Shown here: positions 21,536 to 31,957 of the stretch, piece by piece
Numbering within the stretch: position 1 is the first letter of the stretch
Layout of the letters: every line of letters begins with the position of its first letter
Source of the DNA: Deuterostichococcus epilithicus
Lineage: Eukaryota; Chlorophyta; Trebouxiophyceae; Prasiolales; Stichococcaceae
DNA: 64,000 nucleotides
Reading direction: 5' to 3'
Assembly (NCBI GenBank): GCA_033439295.1
Contig: JAVTLE010000008.1
Coordinates: forward strand, 868,001-932,000
Translations under genes and position numbers: made by a program
The notes under the pieces: model-generated
What the model was told of the DNA's origin: nothing
The model's database searches: none
The model's input: the letters and a program-made list of their open reading frames with translations, nothing else

Positions 21536-22864
21536 TCCCCGGAGGTGCCCATGGGGGTGCAGTTTGCTGACGGCATGTCTGCCACGTTCGATTCCCTGCT
21601 AGGTGTGAAACAGGGCTGCCCACTTTCTCCAACCCTATTTGGCATCTTCATTGATGACTTCCAGGCTGAGCTCGAAGCTGGCTCCGCCGGCTTCAACTTT
21701 CCCATACTGTCCGACATGCAGACGCCGGCACTCTTCTACGCGGACGACCTAGCACTGGTGTCCACCACCATCGCCGGCCTGCAGGCGCAGCTGGACCTCT
21801 TGCAGGCCTACAGCAAGCGTTGGCGGCTCACCGTCAACATCAAGAAGACGAAGGTGGTGGTGTACACCACCGCGCGCGGCGCGGTGGCGGCGCCACAGCT
21901 CACCTACATGTCCGCCCCCATCGAGGTGCTTGACACGCTCAGGTACCTGGGGGTTGACCTGCACAGCACAAAGCCGTTTGCGTCGAGCGCAGCTGACCGG
22001 GCGGCGTCCGCCCGACGCGCCGCGCTCGCACTGCATAATCGCTGTCGTGATCTCAGGCTGCATGATCCTGCACTGCTCATGCATCTCTTTGACGCACTTG
22101 TGCGCCCGGTGATGCTGTACGGTGTGGAGACTTGGGGGCCTGGGGCGCTGTGTGGCAAGGCCAGCGGCATGGAGGCTTGTGAGAAAGTGCAGACGAGCTT
22201 TTTGCGGGCTCTTCTTGGCGTGCGTGCAGGCACGCCCAAGGCGGCGCTACTCGGCGAGGCGGGCCGCTTTGAGGCGACGCACACAGCAGTGACGCTGATC
22301 TGCCGCTTCTGGAACCGGCTGGTGGACATGCCCGACACGCGGCTCACCAAGCAGGCGTTCCTCGAGAACGTCAGCATGGCCGGCCGCGGCGGCAGCATCC
22401 ACTCGGCCTGCTGGGCAGAGCCCAGGTGGCCTCGTTCCTGGACTTCATGTCCCCCATTGTTGATGGTGTGCCGCAACACATCGACCCTGACGCAGCCACG
22501 GCGGTGCTGCAGCGCCGACACTTTGAGTCGGTGAATGGCAGCGACGCCCGCAAGGTACGCGAGTGGCTGCAGATTCGGGGCCCTCTGGCTTTTGGTGCCT
22601 ACGAACCAGCTATGTATTTGCAGGCGGTGGCCTCCAGGACCGGCCGCGTTCGGCTGGCGCAGTTTCGCACCGGCTCCCATTGGCTGCGGGTGGAGACAGG
22701 GCGGTGGGCCGGTCTGCCGTGCGAGCAGCGCAGCTGTCAGCGCTGCGACAGCGGCGAGGTTGATGACGCAGAGCACATGCTCTGGGGGTGTTCTGCTCTG
22801 TTAGACCAGCGCCTCCAGCACGTGGAGCTGTTCAGCCGGGGCACCGCCACAGTCGAGGCGTTCA

Positions 22865-23152
22865 NGGGGGGGGGGTGGTGGAGCGTGAAAAGTGAAAGAA
22901 CCTTTGACCGGAAGGTTGGTTGTGAAAGTGGAATTAAATCCACTTATATACACAACCAAGAGATGGTGGAGTGTCACCCGAAGGTGATCGATAGCGATGG
23001 GTGAATGCCGAAGCAATGCGAAAGCAGGGCAGTCATATGTATGACTATGACCCAATTCACTCCTTTTTTTTGTCCGCATGAGGAATCGAACTCGAGACCC
23101 CATGGGTATTTTTCCGTTTTCCAACCACTTGGGGGTGGTGGAGCGTGAAAAA
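22865..23152 (-). mobile_element. SINE-like repeat, full copy plus 25-bp stub
   Basis: Begins after an N and a run of G at 22865, full unit to 23127, then a 25-bp 3'-end stub to 23152. It separates GAGGCGTTCA from GCAGCAGGACC of the LINE C-terminal region, which are contiguous at 25858-25880. Confidence 0.8.
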
Positions 23153-23738
23153 AGCATGTAGCAGGACCCTGCCAGCTTGGGGGTGTTTCTGCGGCATTGT
23201 GCCGACGCTGCGCGGAGCTAGTGGGCTAGGGCTCGAGCTCTCATTGAGGCCTATCATCATCATGCTTTCGAGGCAGAGGGCACCTTGCTGTCGGGACTTT
23301 TGGGGTCGGCATGGGGGTAGATGGCGATTTCATTCTCTGTGTTTGGGTTTCGGAGTGGTGTGCCATAGCGCTCACGGAATCCTGCGATGGGAGCGGCTAG
23401 CTCAGGTGCCGGGGGCACTTTAGACATGTTGCGCCGTCAGACATCCCGCAGCCTTGGCAGCGGGGGGCTAGGCCTAGCATGTGTTTTCCAGTCCTTGGCT
23501 TTTGTGTTTGGTCTGCTTCCACCAGCATGCAGGGCGCCTCACGACGTTTCCGGTCCCAGCGAGCCAGAGAGCTCGGCGCCTTGTGCGCAAGTGGTCCTAT
23601 ATGTCTGCGCGGGGTTTACTGGGTTTACCCGCGGGTGCTGTGGCACATGAATCTATGACTGGACATGGTTGCCGATGTCGTTTTGGTCTGCTCGACGCCC
23701 TTTCCGTTTGTTCCCTCAGCTTGTCGCTTGCTGTTGCG

Positions 23739-23819
23739 GAATTAAAGTGGATTCAATTCCACTTTCACAACCAACCTTCCAGTCAAAGGTTCTTTCACTT
23801 TTCACGCTCCAACACCCCC
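23739..23819 (+). mobile_element. SINE-like repeat, 5'-truncated
   Basis: 81 bp comprising the 3' third (AGTGGATTCAATTCCACTTT to CTCCAACACCCCC) inserted in the 3' UTR of LINE copy 3, between GCTGTTGCG and ATTCCGACC. Confidence 0.8.
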
Positions 23820-23905
23820 ATTCCGACCGCCTTCGGGCCTGTGCTATAGTCAGCCACTTGACTGCACAGTATGTAACCAAGTCAAGTCCAAGTCCAACAC
23901 CCCTA

Positions 23906-24660
23906 GCAGACATCGATGCGTGCAGCAGCAGGCATGGTGGTGGGGTCGGCGGCCGCCGCAGCCGTCGGAGGGGTAAAGCCCTCTGCCGGCGCGTGGGCGT
24001 CCGGCGATGCAGTGGGTGCAGACTCGTCATGCAGGACACTGAAGAATGATGGCACTCCCAAGGGGACTGCAACAAGAGGAGGGCGGAGAGCGCGGTGAAC
24101 TGGCGAGCGCCGCTGGTCGGCGATGCGCTGTCGGGCGAAGTCTAGCGCGGCCTTGGCTGCGCGGCGCGCGGTCGCCACCTATTGCGGCGTGAGCAGCTGC
24201 TCCTGGCGACGTGCTAGTCGCAGCTGCGCGGCGGCGCCGCGCTGCTGCGGCGGCAGGCTGCGGTAGATGCTGACGGGGCAGTCGTGCGGCAGCAGCGCCT
24301 TGGCGCTGCGCATCGCACGCTCGACAGACCGGTCCGCAAGCCGGATGAACGCCAGGCCATCGCGGTGTCCTCTGACGCGCAGCACCGTGATGAGCGGTGC
24401 TGCGTCAGCCATGCCGAGGTTCTCGGCGGCAAAGTCTGCCACTGCCGCGTGCGCCGCATCGCGGCTGCTGCCGGCGGCAAAGTCGAGTCCAGAGATGACC
24501 CAATCGGGGCTCTGTGGCGCTGGCGCTGGCTGCTGCAACTGCGAGTTGTGCGGTGGAGCCGCGGCCGCGGCTGCCGGCCCTGAGGNCGGCGTCGGCGGCG
24601 CTGCCTGGCTGATGGCCTGGGCGTGCGGCCCGTCCAGCGCCGCTGTGGCTCGGGGCCAGC
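23906..24660 (-). pseudogene. possible LINE ORF1 (RRM-like RNA-binding) fragment
   Basis: Minus-strand frame with a Pro/Ala-rich N-terminal part followed by an RRM-like segment: DWVISGLDF, then ITVLRVRGHRDGLAFIRLAD, then RAMRSAKALLP. The basic C-terminal part (AAAQLRLARRQEQ) runs into an in-frame TAG at 24179-24181, after which the same frame continues to about 23905 (AAKAALDFARQRIADQ). Position beside LINE pieces and the RNA-binding look suggest ORF1 of this LINE. No second copy in the window confirms it. Confidence 0.45.
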
Positions 24661-24993
24661 CGCCTGCGCAACGCAGTACCACCGGGAAGGCCACAACCTC
24701 ATGCAGTATCAGGTGTCCCTCGGCACGGAGAAGCTCCTCCGCCAGGGCCGCCTCACGCTCGCAGCTCCACAGCCTGCTGCCATCCTCCGCTGGTTCACTC
24801 CCGGCTACGCCCGCATGGAAGCCGCTGAGCGCGCCGTCATCACCGACGCGCAACGCCTCCGCACAGCGCGGCGAGACCACATCGACCACCCAAGCTGGAT
24901 CATGCGCACATCGCCGCACGTGTCACCGCCGGCCACAGCTGAGGGAGCGCACCCTGCAGCAGCACCGCAGCCCTCCGCCGCGGCCTCCGCCTG
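24661..24993. other. unassigned segment between ORF1 fragment and LINE copy 4
   Basis: Open on both strands. The plus frame (NLMQYQVSLGTEKLLRQG) joins in frame with the LINE reverse transcriptase at 24994; the minus frame joins the ORF1-like fragment. I cannot tell which strand was coding. Confidence 0.35.
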
Positions 24994-26425
24994 CCCCGAC
25001 CGGGCGGCGTCCGCCCGACGCGCCGCGCTCGCACTGCATAATCGCTGTCGTGATCTCAGGCTGCATGATCCTGCACTGCTCACGCATCTCTTTGACGCAC
25101 TTGTGCGCCCGGTGATGCTGTACGGTGTGGAGACTTGGGGGCCTGGGGCGTTGTGTGGCAAGGCCAGCGGCATGGAGGCTTGTGAGAAAGTGCAGACGAG
25201 CTTTTTGCGGGCTCTTCTTGGCGTGCGTGCAGGCACGCCCAAGGCGGCGCTACTCGGCGAGGCGGGCCGCTTTGAGGCGATGCACACAGCAGTGACGCTG
25301 ATCTGCCGCTTCTGGAACCGGCTGGTGGACATGCCCGACACGCGGCTGACCAAGCAGGCCTTCCTCGAGAACGTCAGCATGGCCGGCTGCGGCGGCGGCA
25401 TCCACTCGGCCTGCTGGGCAGCCCAGGTGGCCTCGTTCCTGGACTTCATGTCCCCCATTGTTGGCGGTGTGCCGCAGCACATCGACCCTGACGCAGCCAC
25501 AGCAGTGCTGCAGCGCCGACACTTTGAGTCGGTGAATGGTAGCGACGCCCGCAAGGTGCGCGAGTGGCTGCAGATTCGGGGCCCTTTGGCTTTTGGTGCC
25601 TACGAACCAGCTATGTATCTGCAGGCGGTGGCCTCCAGGACCGGCCGTGTTCGGCTGGCGCAGTTTCGCACCGGCTCCCATTGGCTGCGGGTGGAGACAG
25701 GGCGGTGGGCCGGTCTGCCGCGCGAGCAGCGCAGCTGTCAGCGCTGCGACAGCGGCGAGGTTGATGACGCAGAGCACATGCTCTGGGGGTGTTCTGCTCT
25801 GCTAGACCAGCGCCTCCAGCACGTGGAGCTGTTCAGCCGGGGCGACGCCACAGTCGAGGCGTTCATGCAGCAGGACCCTGCCAGCTTGGGGGTGTTTCTG
25901 CGGCATTGCGCCGATCGCTGCGCGGAGCTAGTGGGCTGGGGCTCGAGCTCTCAATGAGGCCGATTATCATCATGCTTTCGAGGCAGAGGGCACCTTGCTG
26001 TCGGGACTTTTGGGGCCGGCATGGGGGTAGATGGAGAGTTCATTCTCTGTGTTTGGTTTTCGGAGTGGTGTGCCATAGCGCTCGCGGAATCCTGCAATGG
26101 GAGCGGCTAGCTCAGATGCCGGGGGCACTTTAGGCATGTTGCGCAGTCAGACATCCCGTAGGCTTGGCAGGGGGAGGTTAGGCTTAGCAGGTGTTTTTCA
26201 GTCCTTGGCTGTTGTGTTTGGTCTGCTTCCACCAGCATGCAGGGCGCCGTGGCACATGACTCTATGACTGGACATGGTTGCCGATGTCGTTTTGATCTGC
26301 TCGACGCCCTTTCCGTTTGTTCCCTCAGCATGTCGCTTGCTGTTGCGCATTCCGACCGCCTTCGGGCCTGTGCTATAGTCAGCCACTTGACTGCACAGTA
26401 TGTAACCAAGTCCAAGTCCAAGATG
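24994..26425 (+). mobile_element. LINE copy 4 (reverse transcriptase C-terminus to tail)
   Basis: Open frame from the thumb region (RAALALHNRCRDLRLHDPA) through the intact zinc motif CQRCDSGEVDDAEHMLWGC to the stop at 25955-25957. The 3' UTR lacks about 115 bp near 26248 that other copies have. Tail ACCAAGTCCAAGTCCAAG at 26405-26423, then minisatellite. Confidence 0.88.
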
Positions 26426-27513
26426 ATGACGATGATGGTGATGGTGACGGCGACGGTTGGATGTTTTTCTTCGTGTTTGCGTGTGTGGTGTGGATGGTGA
26501 CGATGACAGTGAGGGTGAAGGTGCCAGCGGGGTGATGCGGCGGTAAGGTGGTGACGGTGACGAGGCGGCGGGTAGGAAGGCGGTGGGAGGATGGCAAGGA
26601 GCAAGTGGTGGCAGAGTCGGCGGGTGGCGGCGTGCGGCATGTGGTGGCGGGTGGGGGGTGACAGGAGGTGGCGGCTGACTGTGGCGAGCGGCGGCAGGTG
26701 GCGGCTAGAAACGAGTGGTGGTGAGTGATGGGTGGTCGTGAGTGTTCGAAAACACTCTGTGGGTGGTGGCGAGTGTTTAAAAACACTGTTTGTGCGGCAA
26801 GTGGCGGGTGGCGGGTGGCGGATGGCGGCGGGTGACGGGCGGTGGGTGTCGGGTGGCGGAGGACGGCGGGTGACGGGCGGTGGGTGCCGGGTGGCAAGCT
26901 AGTAAAGAGCATAGTGACAGGTGGTAGGCGTCAGGTGGCGGTGAGCGGTGGATGGTGGTGAGCGCCGGGTGGTGGGCTGCGGCAAGTGGCGGGTGACAGG
27001 AGGTGGCGGCTGACTGTGGCGAGCGGCGGCAGGTGGCGGCTAGAAATGAGTGGTGGTGAGTAATGGGTGGTCGTGAGTGTTCGAAAACACTCTGTGGGTG
27101 GTGGCGAGTGTTCATAAACACTGTTTGTGCGGCAAGTGGCGGGTGGCGGGTGGCGGCAGGTGACGGGCGGNGGGTGNNCNGTGGCNNATGACGGAGGGTG
27201 ACGGGCGGTGGGTGTCGGGTGGCAAGCTAGTAAAGAGCATAGTGGCAGGTGGTAGGCGGCAGGTGGCGGTGAGCGGTGGATGGTGGGGAGTGCCGGGTGG
27301 TGGGCTGTGGCGGGTGGTGGTGGCGGGTGGCGAGTGGCGGATAGCGGCGGGTGACAGGCGGTGGGTGCCGGATGGCAAGCCAACAAAGAAGTAGGTGGCA
27401 GGTGGTAGGCGGCAGGTGGCAGGTGTCGGCAGCAAGTGGCGGTGACCAGTGGATGGTGGGCTGCAGCGGGTGGTGGTGGCGGGTGGGTGGTGGCAGGATG
27501 TAGCGGCTGAAGG
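26426..27513 (+). repeat. G-rich minisatellite, tract 1
   Basis: About 1.1 kb of irregular GGTGGCGGGT-type units, starting with ATGATG/GGTGAC repeats. Contains two copies of a short motif, GTGTTCGAAAACAC near 26740 and 27076 and GTGTTTAAAAACAC near 26775, that is palindromic. Ns at 27172-27184. No coding sense. Confidence 0.85.
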
Positions 27514-28920
27514 TGGACTTGGACTTGGTTACATACTGTGCAGTCAAGTGGCTGACTATAGCACAGGCCCGAAGGCGGTCGGAATGCGCAACAGCAAGCG
27601 ACATGCTGAGGGAACAAACGGAAAGGGCGTCGAGCAGACCAAAACGACATCGGCAACCATGTCCAGTCATAGAGTCATGTGCCACAGCACCCGCGGGTAA
27701 ACCCAGTAAACCCCGCGCAGACATACAGGGCCAGTTGCGCGCAAAGCGCCGAGCTCTCTGGCTCGCTTGGACTGGAAACGCTGTGAGGCGCCCTGCATGC
27801 TGGTGGAAGCAGACCAAACACAACAGCCAAGGACTGAAAAACACCTGCTAAGCCTAACCTCCCCCTGCCAAGGCTACGGGATGTCTGACTGCGCAACATG
27901 CCTAAAGTGCCCCCGGCATCTGAGCTAGCCGCTCCCATTGCAGGATTCCGCGAGCGCTATGGCACACCACTCCGAAAACCAAACACAGAGAATGAACTCT
28001 CCATCTACCCCCATGCCGGCCCCAAAAGTCCCGACAGCAAGGTGCCCTCTGCCTCGAAAGCATGATGATAATCGGCCTCATTGAGAGCTCGAGCCCCAGC
28101 CCACTAGCTCCGCGCAGCGATCGGCGCAATGCCGCAGAAACACCCCCAAGCTGGCAGGGTCCTGCTGCATGAACGCCTCGACTGTGGCGTCGCCCCGGCT
28201 GAACAGCTCCACGTGCTGGAGGCGCTGGTCTAGCAGAGCAGAACACCCCCAGAGCATGTGCTCTGCGTCATCAACCTCGCCGCTGTCGCAGCGCTGACAG
28301 CTGCGCTGCTCGCGCGGCAGACCGGCCCACCGCCCTGTCTCCACCCGCAGCCAATGGGAGCCGGTGCGAAACTGCGCCAGCCGAACACGGCCGGTCCTGG
28401 AGGCCACCGCCTGCAGATACATAGCTGGTTCGTAGGCACCAAAAGCCAAAGGGCCCCGAATCTGCAGCCACTCGCGCACCTTGCGGGCGTCGCTACCATT
28501 CACCGACTCAAAGTGTCGGCGCTGCAGCACTGCTGTGGCTGCGTCAGGGTCGATGTGCTGCGGCACACCGTCAACAATGGGGGACATGAAGTCCAGGAAC
28601 GAGGCCACCTGGGCTGCCCAGCAGGCCGAGTGGATGCCGCCGCCGCAGCCGGCCATGCTGACGTTCTCGAGGAAGGCCTGCTTGGTCAGCCGCGTGTCGG
28701 GCATGTCCACCAGCCGGTTCCAGAAGCGGCAGATCAGCGTCACTGCTGTGTGCGTCGCCTCAAAGCGGCCCGCCTCGCCGAGTAGCGCCGGTTTGGGCGT
28801 GCCTGCACGCACGCCAAGAAGAGCCCGCAAAAAGCTCCTCTGCACTTTCTCACAAGCCTCCATGCCGCTTGCCTTGCCACACAGCGCCCCAGGCCCCCAA
28901 GTCTCCACACCGTACAGCAC
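27514..28920 (-). mobile_element. LINE copy 5 (tail to reverse transcriptase C-terminus)
   Basis: Tail GGACTTGGACTTGG at 27514-27530 directly abuts the minisatellite. 3' UTR, stop at 28078-28080, intact C-terminal frame with the zinc motif, and break at 28918 (GTGCTGTACGG). Nearly identical to copy 4 in the opposite orientation. Confidence 0.88.
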
Positions 28921-29426
28921 CGTACAGCAATTTCATTCTCTGTGTTTGGGTTTCGGAGTGGTGTGCCATAGCGCTCGCGGAATCCTGCGATGGGAGCGGC
29001 CAGCTCAGATGCCGGGGGCACTTTAGGCATGTTGCGCAGTCAGACATCCCGTAGCCTTGGCAGGGGGAGGTTAGGCTTAGCAGGTGTTTTTCAGTCCTTG
29101 GCTGTTGTGTTTGGTCTGCTTCCACCAGCATGCAGGGCGCCTCACGGCGTTTCCAGTCCAAGCGAGCCAGAGAGCTCGGCGCTTTGCGCGCAACTGGCCC
29201 TGTATGTTTGCGCGGGGTTTACTGGGTTTACCCGCGGGTGCTGTGGCACATGACTCTATGACTGGATATGGTTGCCGATGTCGTTTTGGTCTGCTCGACG
29301 CCCTTTCCGTTTGTTCCCTCAGCTTGTCGCTTGCTGTTGCGCATTCCGACCGCCTTCGGGCCTGTGCTATAGTCAGCCACTTGACTGCACAGTATGTAAC
29401 CAAGTCCAAGTCCAAGTCCAAGTCCT
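28921..29426 (+). mobile_element. LINE copy 6, 3' UTR only
   Basis: Starts inside the 3' UTR (CAATTTCATTCTCTGTG) right after the repeated CACCGTACAG junction with copy 5, and runs to a tail of four CAAGTC units at 29400-29426, followed by minisatellite. Confidence 0.87.
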
Positions 29427-30129
29427 ATCCACCATCCGCCACACACCGCTTGCCGCCCGTCCGCCACCACCGTCATTGCCTTGACCCGCCGCCCACCACC
29501 GCCATCACCATTAGTCGAGACCTGCCACCACCCTCTACCACTACCGTCGCCCCTTATCCCCCGCAGCCCGCCACTTGCCGCTACCATCGCCATCACCCGC
29601 CACTCGGGATAATCCATTTATACCACCGCCATCCACCATTTGCCGCCACATTCTACCACCCACCCGCCACCACCACCCGCTGCAGCCCACCATCCACCGT
29701 CACCGCCACTTGCTGCCGCCACCTGCCACCTGCCGCCTACCACCTGCCACCTACTTCTTTGTTGGCTTGCCATCCGGCACCCACCGCCTGTCACCCGCCG
29801 TCATCCGCCACCCGCCACCTGCCACCACCACCCGCCACAGCCCGCCACCCGGCACTNCCCACCATCCACCGCTCACCGCCACTTGCCGCCGCCACCTGCC
29901 ACCTGCCACTTGCCGCCTACCACCTGCCACCTGCTTCTTTGTCGGCTTGCCACCCGGCACCCACCGTCCGTCACCCGCCGCCATCCGCCACCCGCCACCC
30001 GCCGCACAAACAGTGTTCTGAACACTCGCCACCGCCCACACAGTGTTTTCGAACACTCACGACCACCCATCACTCACCGCCCCCCGTCCCTGCCACCGCT
30101 TGCCACCGTCAGCCGCCACCTCCTGCCAC
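29427..30129 (-). repeat. G-rich minisatellite, tract 2 (C-rich on the + strand)
   Basis: Same family as tract 1, inverted: CCGCCACCCGCCACC-type units, including the inverted GTGTTCGAAAACAC-type motif at 30012-30056. Bounded left by the LINE tail and right by a reverse-transcriptase fragment. N at 29857. Confidence 0.85.
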
Positions 30130-30942
30130 CTCCGCACGCTCATTGAGCGAGCCCGTGCAGACAAAAAGCCGCTGTATGTATGTTACGTTGACTTCAAAAA
30201 GCATATGACACCATTCCACGTGACCTGCTGTGGCATAAACTGCCACGCATCGGGGTGCATGGGGACTTCTTGCGGGCGGTGCAGGCTTTGTATGCGGAGA
30301 TGCCCATGGGGGTGCAGTTTGCTGACGGCATGTCTGCCACGTTCGATTCCCTGCTAGGTGTGAAACAGGGCTGCCCACTTTCTCCAACCCTGTTTGGCAT
30401 CTTCATTGATGACTTCCAGGCTGAGCTCGAAGCCGGCTCCGCCGGCTTCGCCCTTCCCACACTGTCCGGCGTGCAGACGCCGGCGCTCTTCTACGCGGAC
30501 GACCTAGCACTGGTGTCCACCACCGTCGCCGGCCTGCAGGCGCAGCTGGACCTCTTGCAGGCCTACAGCAAGCGCTGGCGGCTCACCGTCAACGTTAAGA
30601 AGACGAAGGTGGTGGTTTACACCACCGCGCGCGGCGCGGTGGCGGCGCCCAAGCTCACCTACATGTCCGCCCCCATCGAGGTGCTTGACACGTTCAGGTA
30701 CCTGGGGATTAACCTGCACAGCACGAAGCCATTTGCATCGAGCGCAGCTGACCGGGCTGCGTCCGCCCGACGCGCCGCGCTCGCACTGCATAATCGCTGT
30801 CGTGATCTCAGGCTGCATGATCCTGCACTGCTCATGCATCTCTTTGACGCACTTGTGCGCCCGGTGATGCTGTACGGTGTGGAGACTTGGGGGCCTGAGG
30901 CGCTGTGTGGCAAGGCCAGCGGCATGGAGGCTTGTGAGAAAA
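30130..30942 (+). mobile_element. LINE copy 7, reverse-transcriptase core
   Basis: Starts at the region coding LIERARADKKPLYV; a one-base deletion in the A-run near 30197 shifts the frame relative to copy 2. Then VKQGCPLSPTLFG, ALFYADDLALVS, through to GMEACEK. Cut by a SINE-like insertion at 30943; no 3' end present. Confidence 0.87.
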
Positions 30943-31030
30943 GTGGTGGAGCGTGAAAAGTGAAAGAACCTTTGACCGGAAGGTTGGTTGTGAAAGTGGA
31001 ATTAAATCCACTTATATACACAACCAAGAA
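30943..31030 (-). mobile_element. SINE-like repeat, 5'-truncated
   Basis: 3' third only (GTGGTGGAGCGTGAAAAGTG to CTTATATACACAACCAAG). Ends LINE copy 7. Confidence 0.8.
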
Positions 31031-31050
31031 TATGGTGGTAGTGTAAGGTG

Positions 31051-31078
31051 TAAGGTAACCAATTCCAAGTCCAAGGTC
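31051..31078 (+). mobile_element. 28-bp LINE tail stub with 13-bp flanking direct repeats
   Basis: Contains GTAACCAATTCCAAGTCCAA, the last bases and tail of the LINE. Flanked by exact copies of GTAGTGTAAGGTG at 31038-31050 and 31079-31091, as expected of a target-site duplication. Confidence 0.7.
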
Positions 31079-31091
31079 GTAGTGTAAGGTG

Positions 31092-31192
31092 ACAGGGGGG
31101 CAGGTGGCAGGTGGCAGGTGGCGGCGGCAAGTGGCGGTGAGCGGTGGATAGTAGTGGTGTGTGCCGGGTGGTGGGCTGCGGCGGTTGGGGGG
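31092..31192 (+). repeat. G-rich minisatellite, tract 3
   Basis: About 100 bp of GGCAGGTGGCAGGTGG-type units between the stub and the tail of LINE copy 8. Confidence 0.75.
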
Positions 31193-31957
31193 TGGACTTG
31201 GACTTGGTTACATACTGTGCGGTCAAGTTTCTGACTATAGCACAGGCCCGAAGGCGGTCGGAATGCGCAACAGCAAGCGGCAAGCTGAGGGAACTTGGAC
31301 TTGCAAACGGAAAGGGCATCGAGCAGACCAAAACAACATCGGCAACCATGTCCAGTCGTAGATTCATGTGCCACAGCACCCGCGGGTAAACCCAGTAAAC
31401 CCCGCGCAGACATACAGGACCACTTGCGCACAAAGCGCCGAGCTCTCTGGCTCGCTGGGACCGGAAACACCGTGAGGCGCCCTGCATGCTGGTGGAAGCA
31501 GACCAAACACAAAAGCCAAGGACTGGAAAACACATGCTAGGCCTAACCTCCCGCTGCCAAGGCTGCGGGATGTCTGACTGCGCAACATGTCTAAAGTGCC
31601 CTCGGCATCTGAGCTAGTCGCTCCCATCGCAGGATTTTGCGAGCGCTATGGCACACCACTCCGAAACCCAAACACAGAAAATGAAACCGCCATCTACCCC
31701 CATGCCGACCCCAAAAGGCCCGACAGCAAGGTGCCCTCTGCCTCGAAAGCATGATAATGATAGGCCTCATTGAGAGCTCGAGCCCCAGCCCACTAGCTCC
31801 GCGCAGCGATCGGCGCAATGCCGCAGAAACACCCCCAAGCTGGCAGGGTCCTGCTGCATGAACGCCTCGACTGTGGCGTCGCCCCGGCTGAACAACTCCA
31901 CGTGCTGGAGGCGCTGGTCTAGCAGAGCAGAACACCCGCAGAGCATGTGCTTTGCGT
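31193..31957 (-). mobile_element. LINE copy 8 (tail, 3' UTR and C-terminus)
   Basis: Tail GGACTTGGACTTGG at 31193-31207 abuts minisatellite. 3' UTR carries a 10-bp ACTTGG-type insertion at 31294-31303. Stop of ORF2 near 31767-31769. Ends at GTGCTTTGCGTC, where a SINE-like repeat begins at exactly the same LINE position as at 17656. Confidence 0.85.

Larger units (their letters stand above)
16895..21539 (-). mobile_element. LINE copy 2, most complete copy (endonuclease to tail)
   Basis: Read right to left: APE endonuclease (21535-20060), linker, reverse transcriptase (19716-18380), C-terminal region with zinc motif (18370-17463, stop at 17463-17465), 3' UTR and tail of TCTTGG/ACTTGG units (16895-16915). 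It is interrupted by SINE-like insertions at 17656-17788, 19323-19357 and 19717-20039, by a 34-bp LINE stub at 18377-18410 and by a small frameshifting duplication near 18890. It cannot encode a functional protein. The right end joins a plus-oriented copy at 21540. Confidence 0.88.
21540..23905 (+). mobile_element. LINE copy 3 (reverse transcriptase to tail)
   Basis: Plus-oriented. Opens abruptly inside the reverse transcriptase (MGVQFADGMSATFDSLLGV), keeps VKQGCPLSPTLFG and YADD, the C-terminal zinc region, stop, 3' UTR and tail (23870-23905, CCAAGTCAAGTCCAAGTCC). A frame shift lies near 22420 (GRAEPRW). Split by SINE-like insertions at 22865-23152 and 23739-23819. Confidence 0.87.

Noticed and set aside
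21536-21717. N-terminal 60 residues of the 497-codon minus frame over the LINE endonuclease
   Set aside because: They are antisense to the reverse transcriptase of the adjoining plus-oriented copy, an artefact of the inverted junction.
26426-27513. Telomere repeat
   Set aside because: Units are GGTGGCGGGT-like and irregular, not TTTAGGG or a regular variant.
26426-30129. CRISPR-like array in the repeated tracts
   Set aside because: Units are variable G-rich minisatellite without constant repeats and unique spacers, in a eukaryote.
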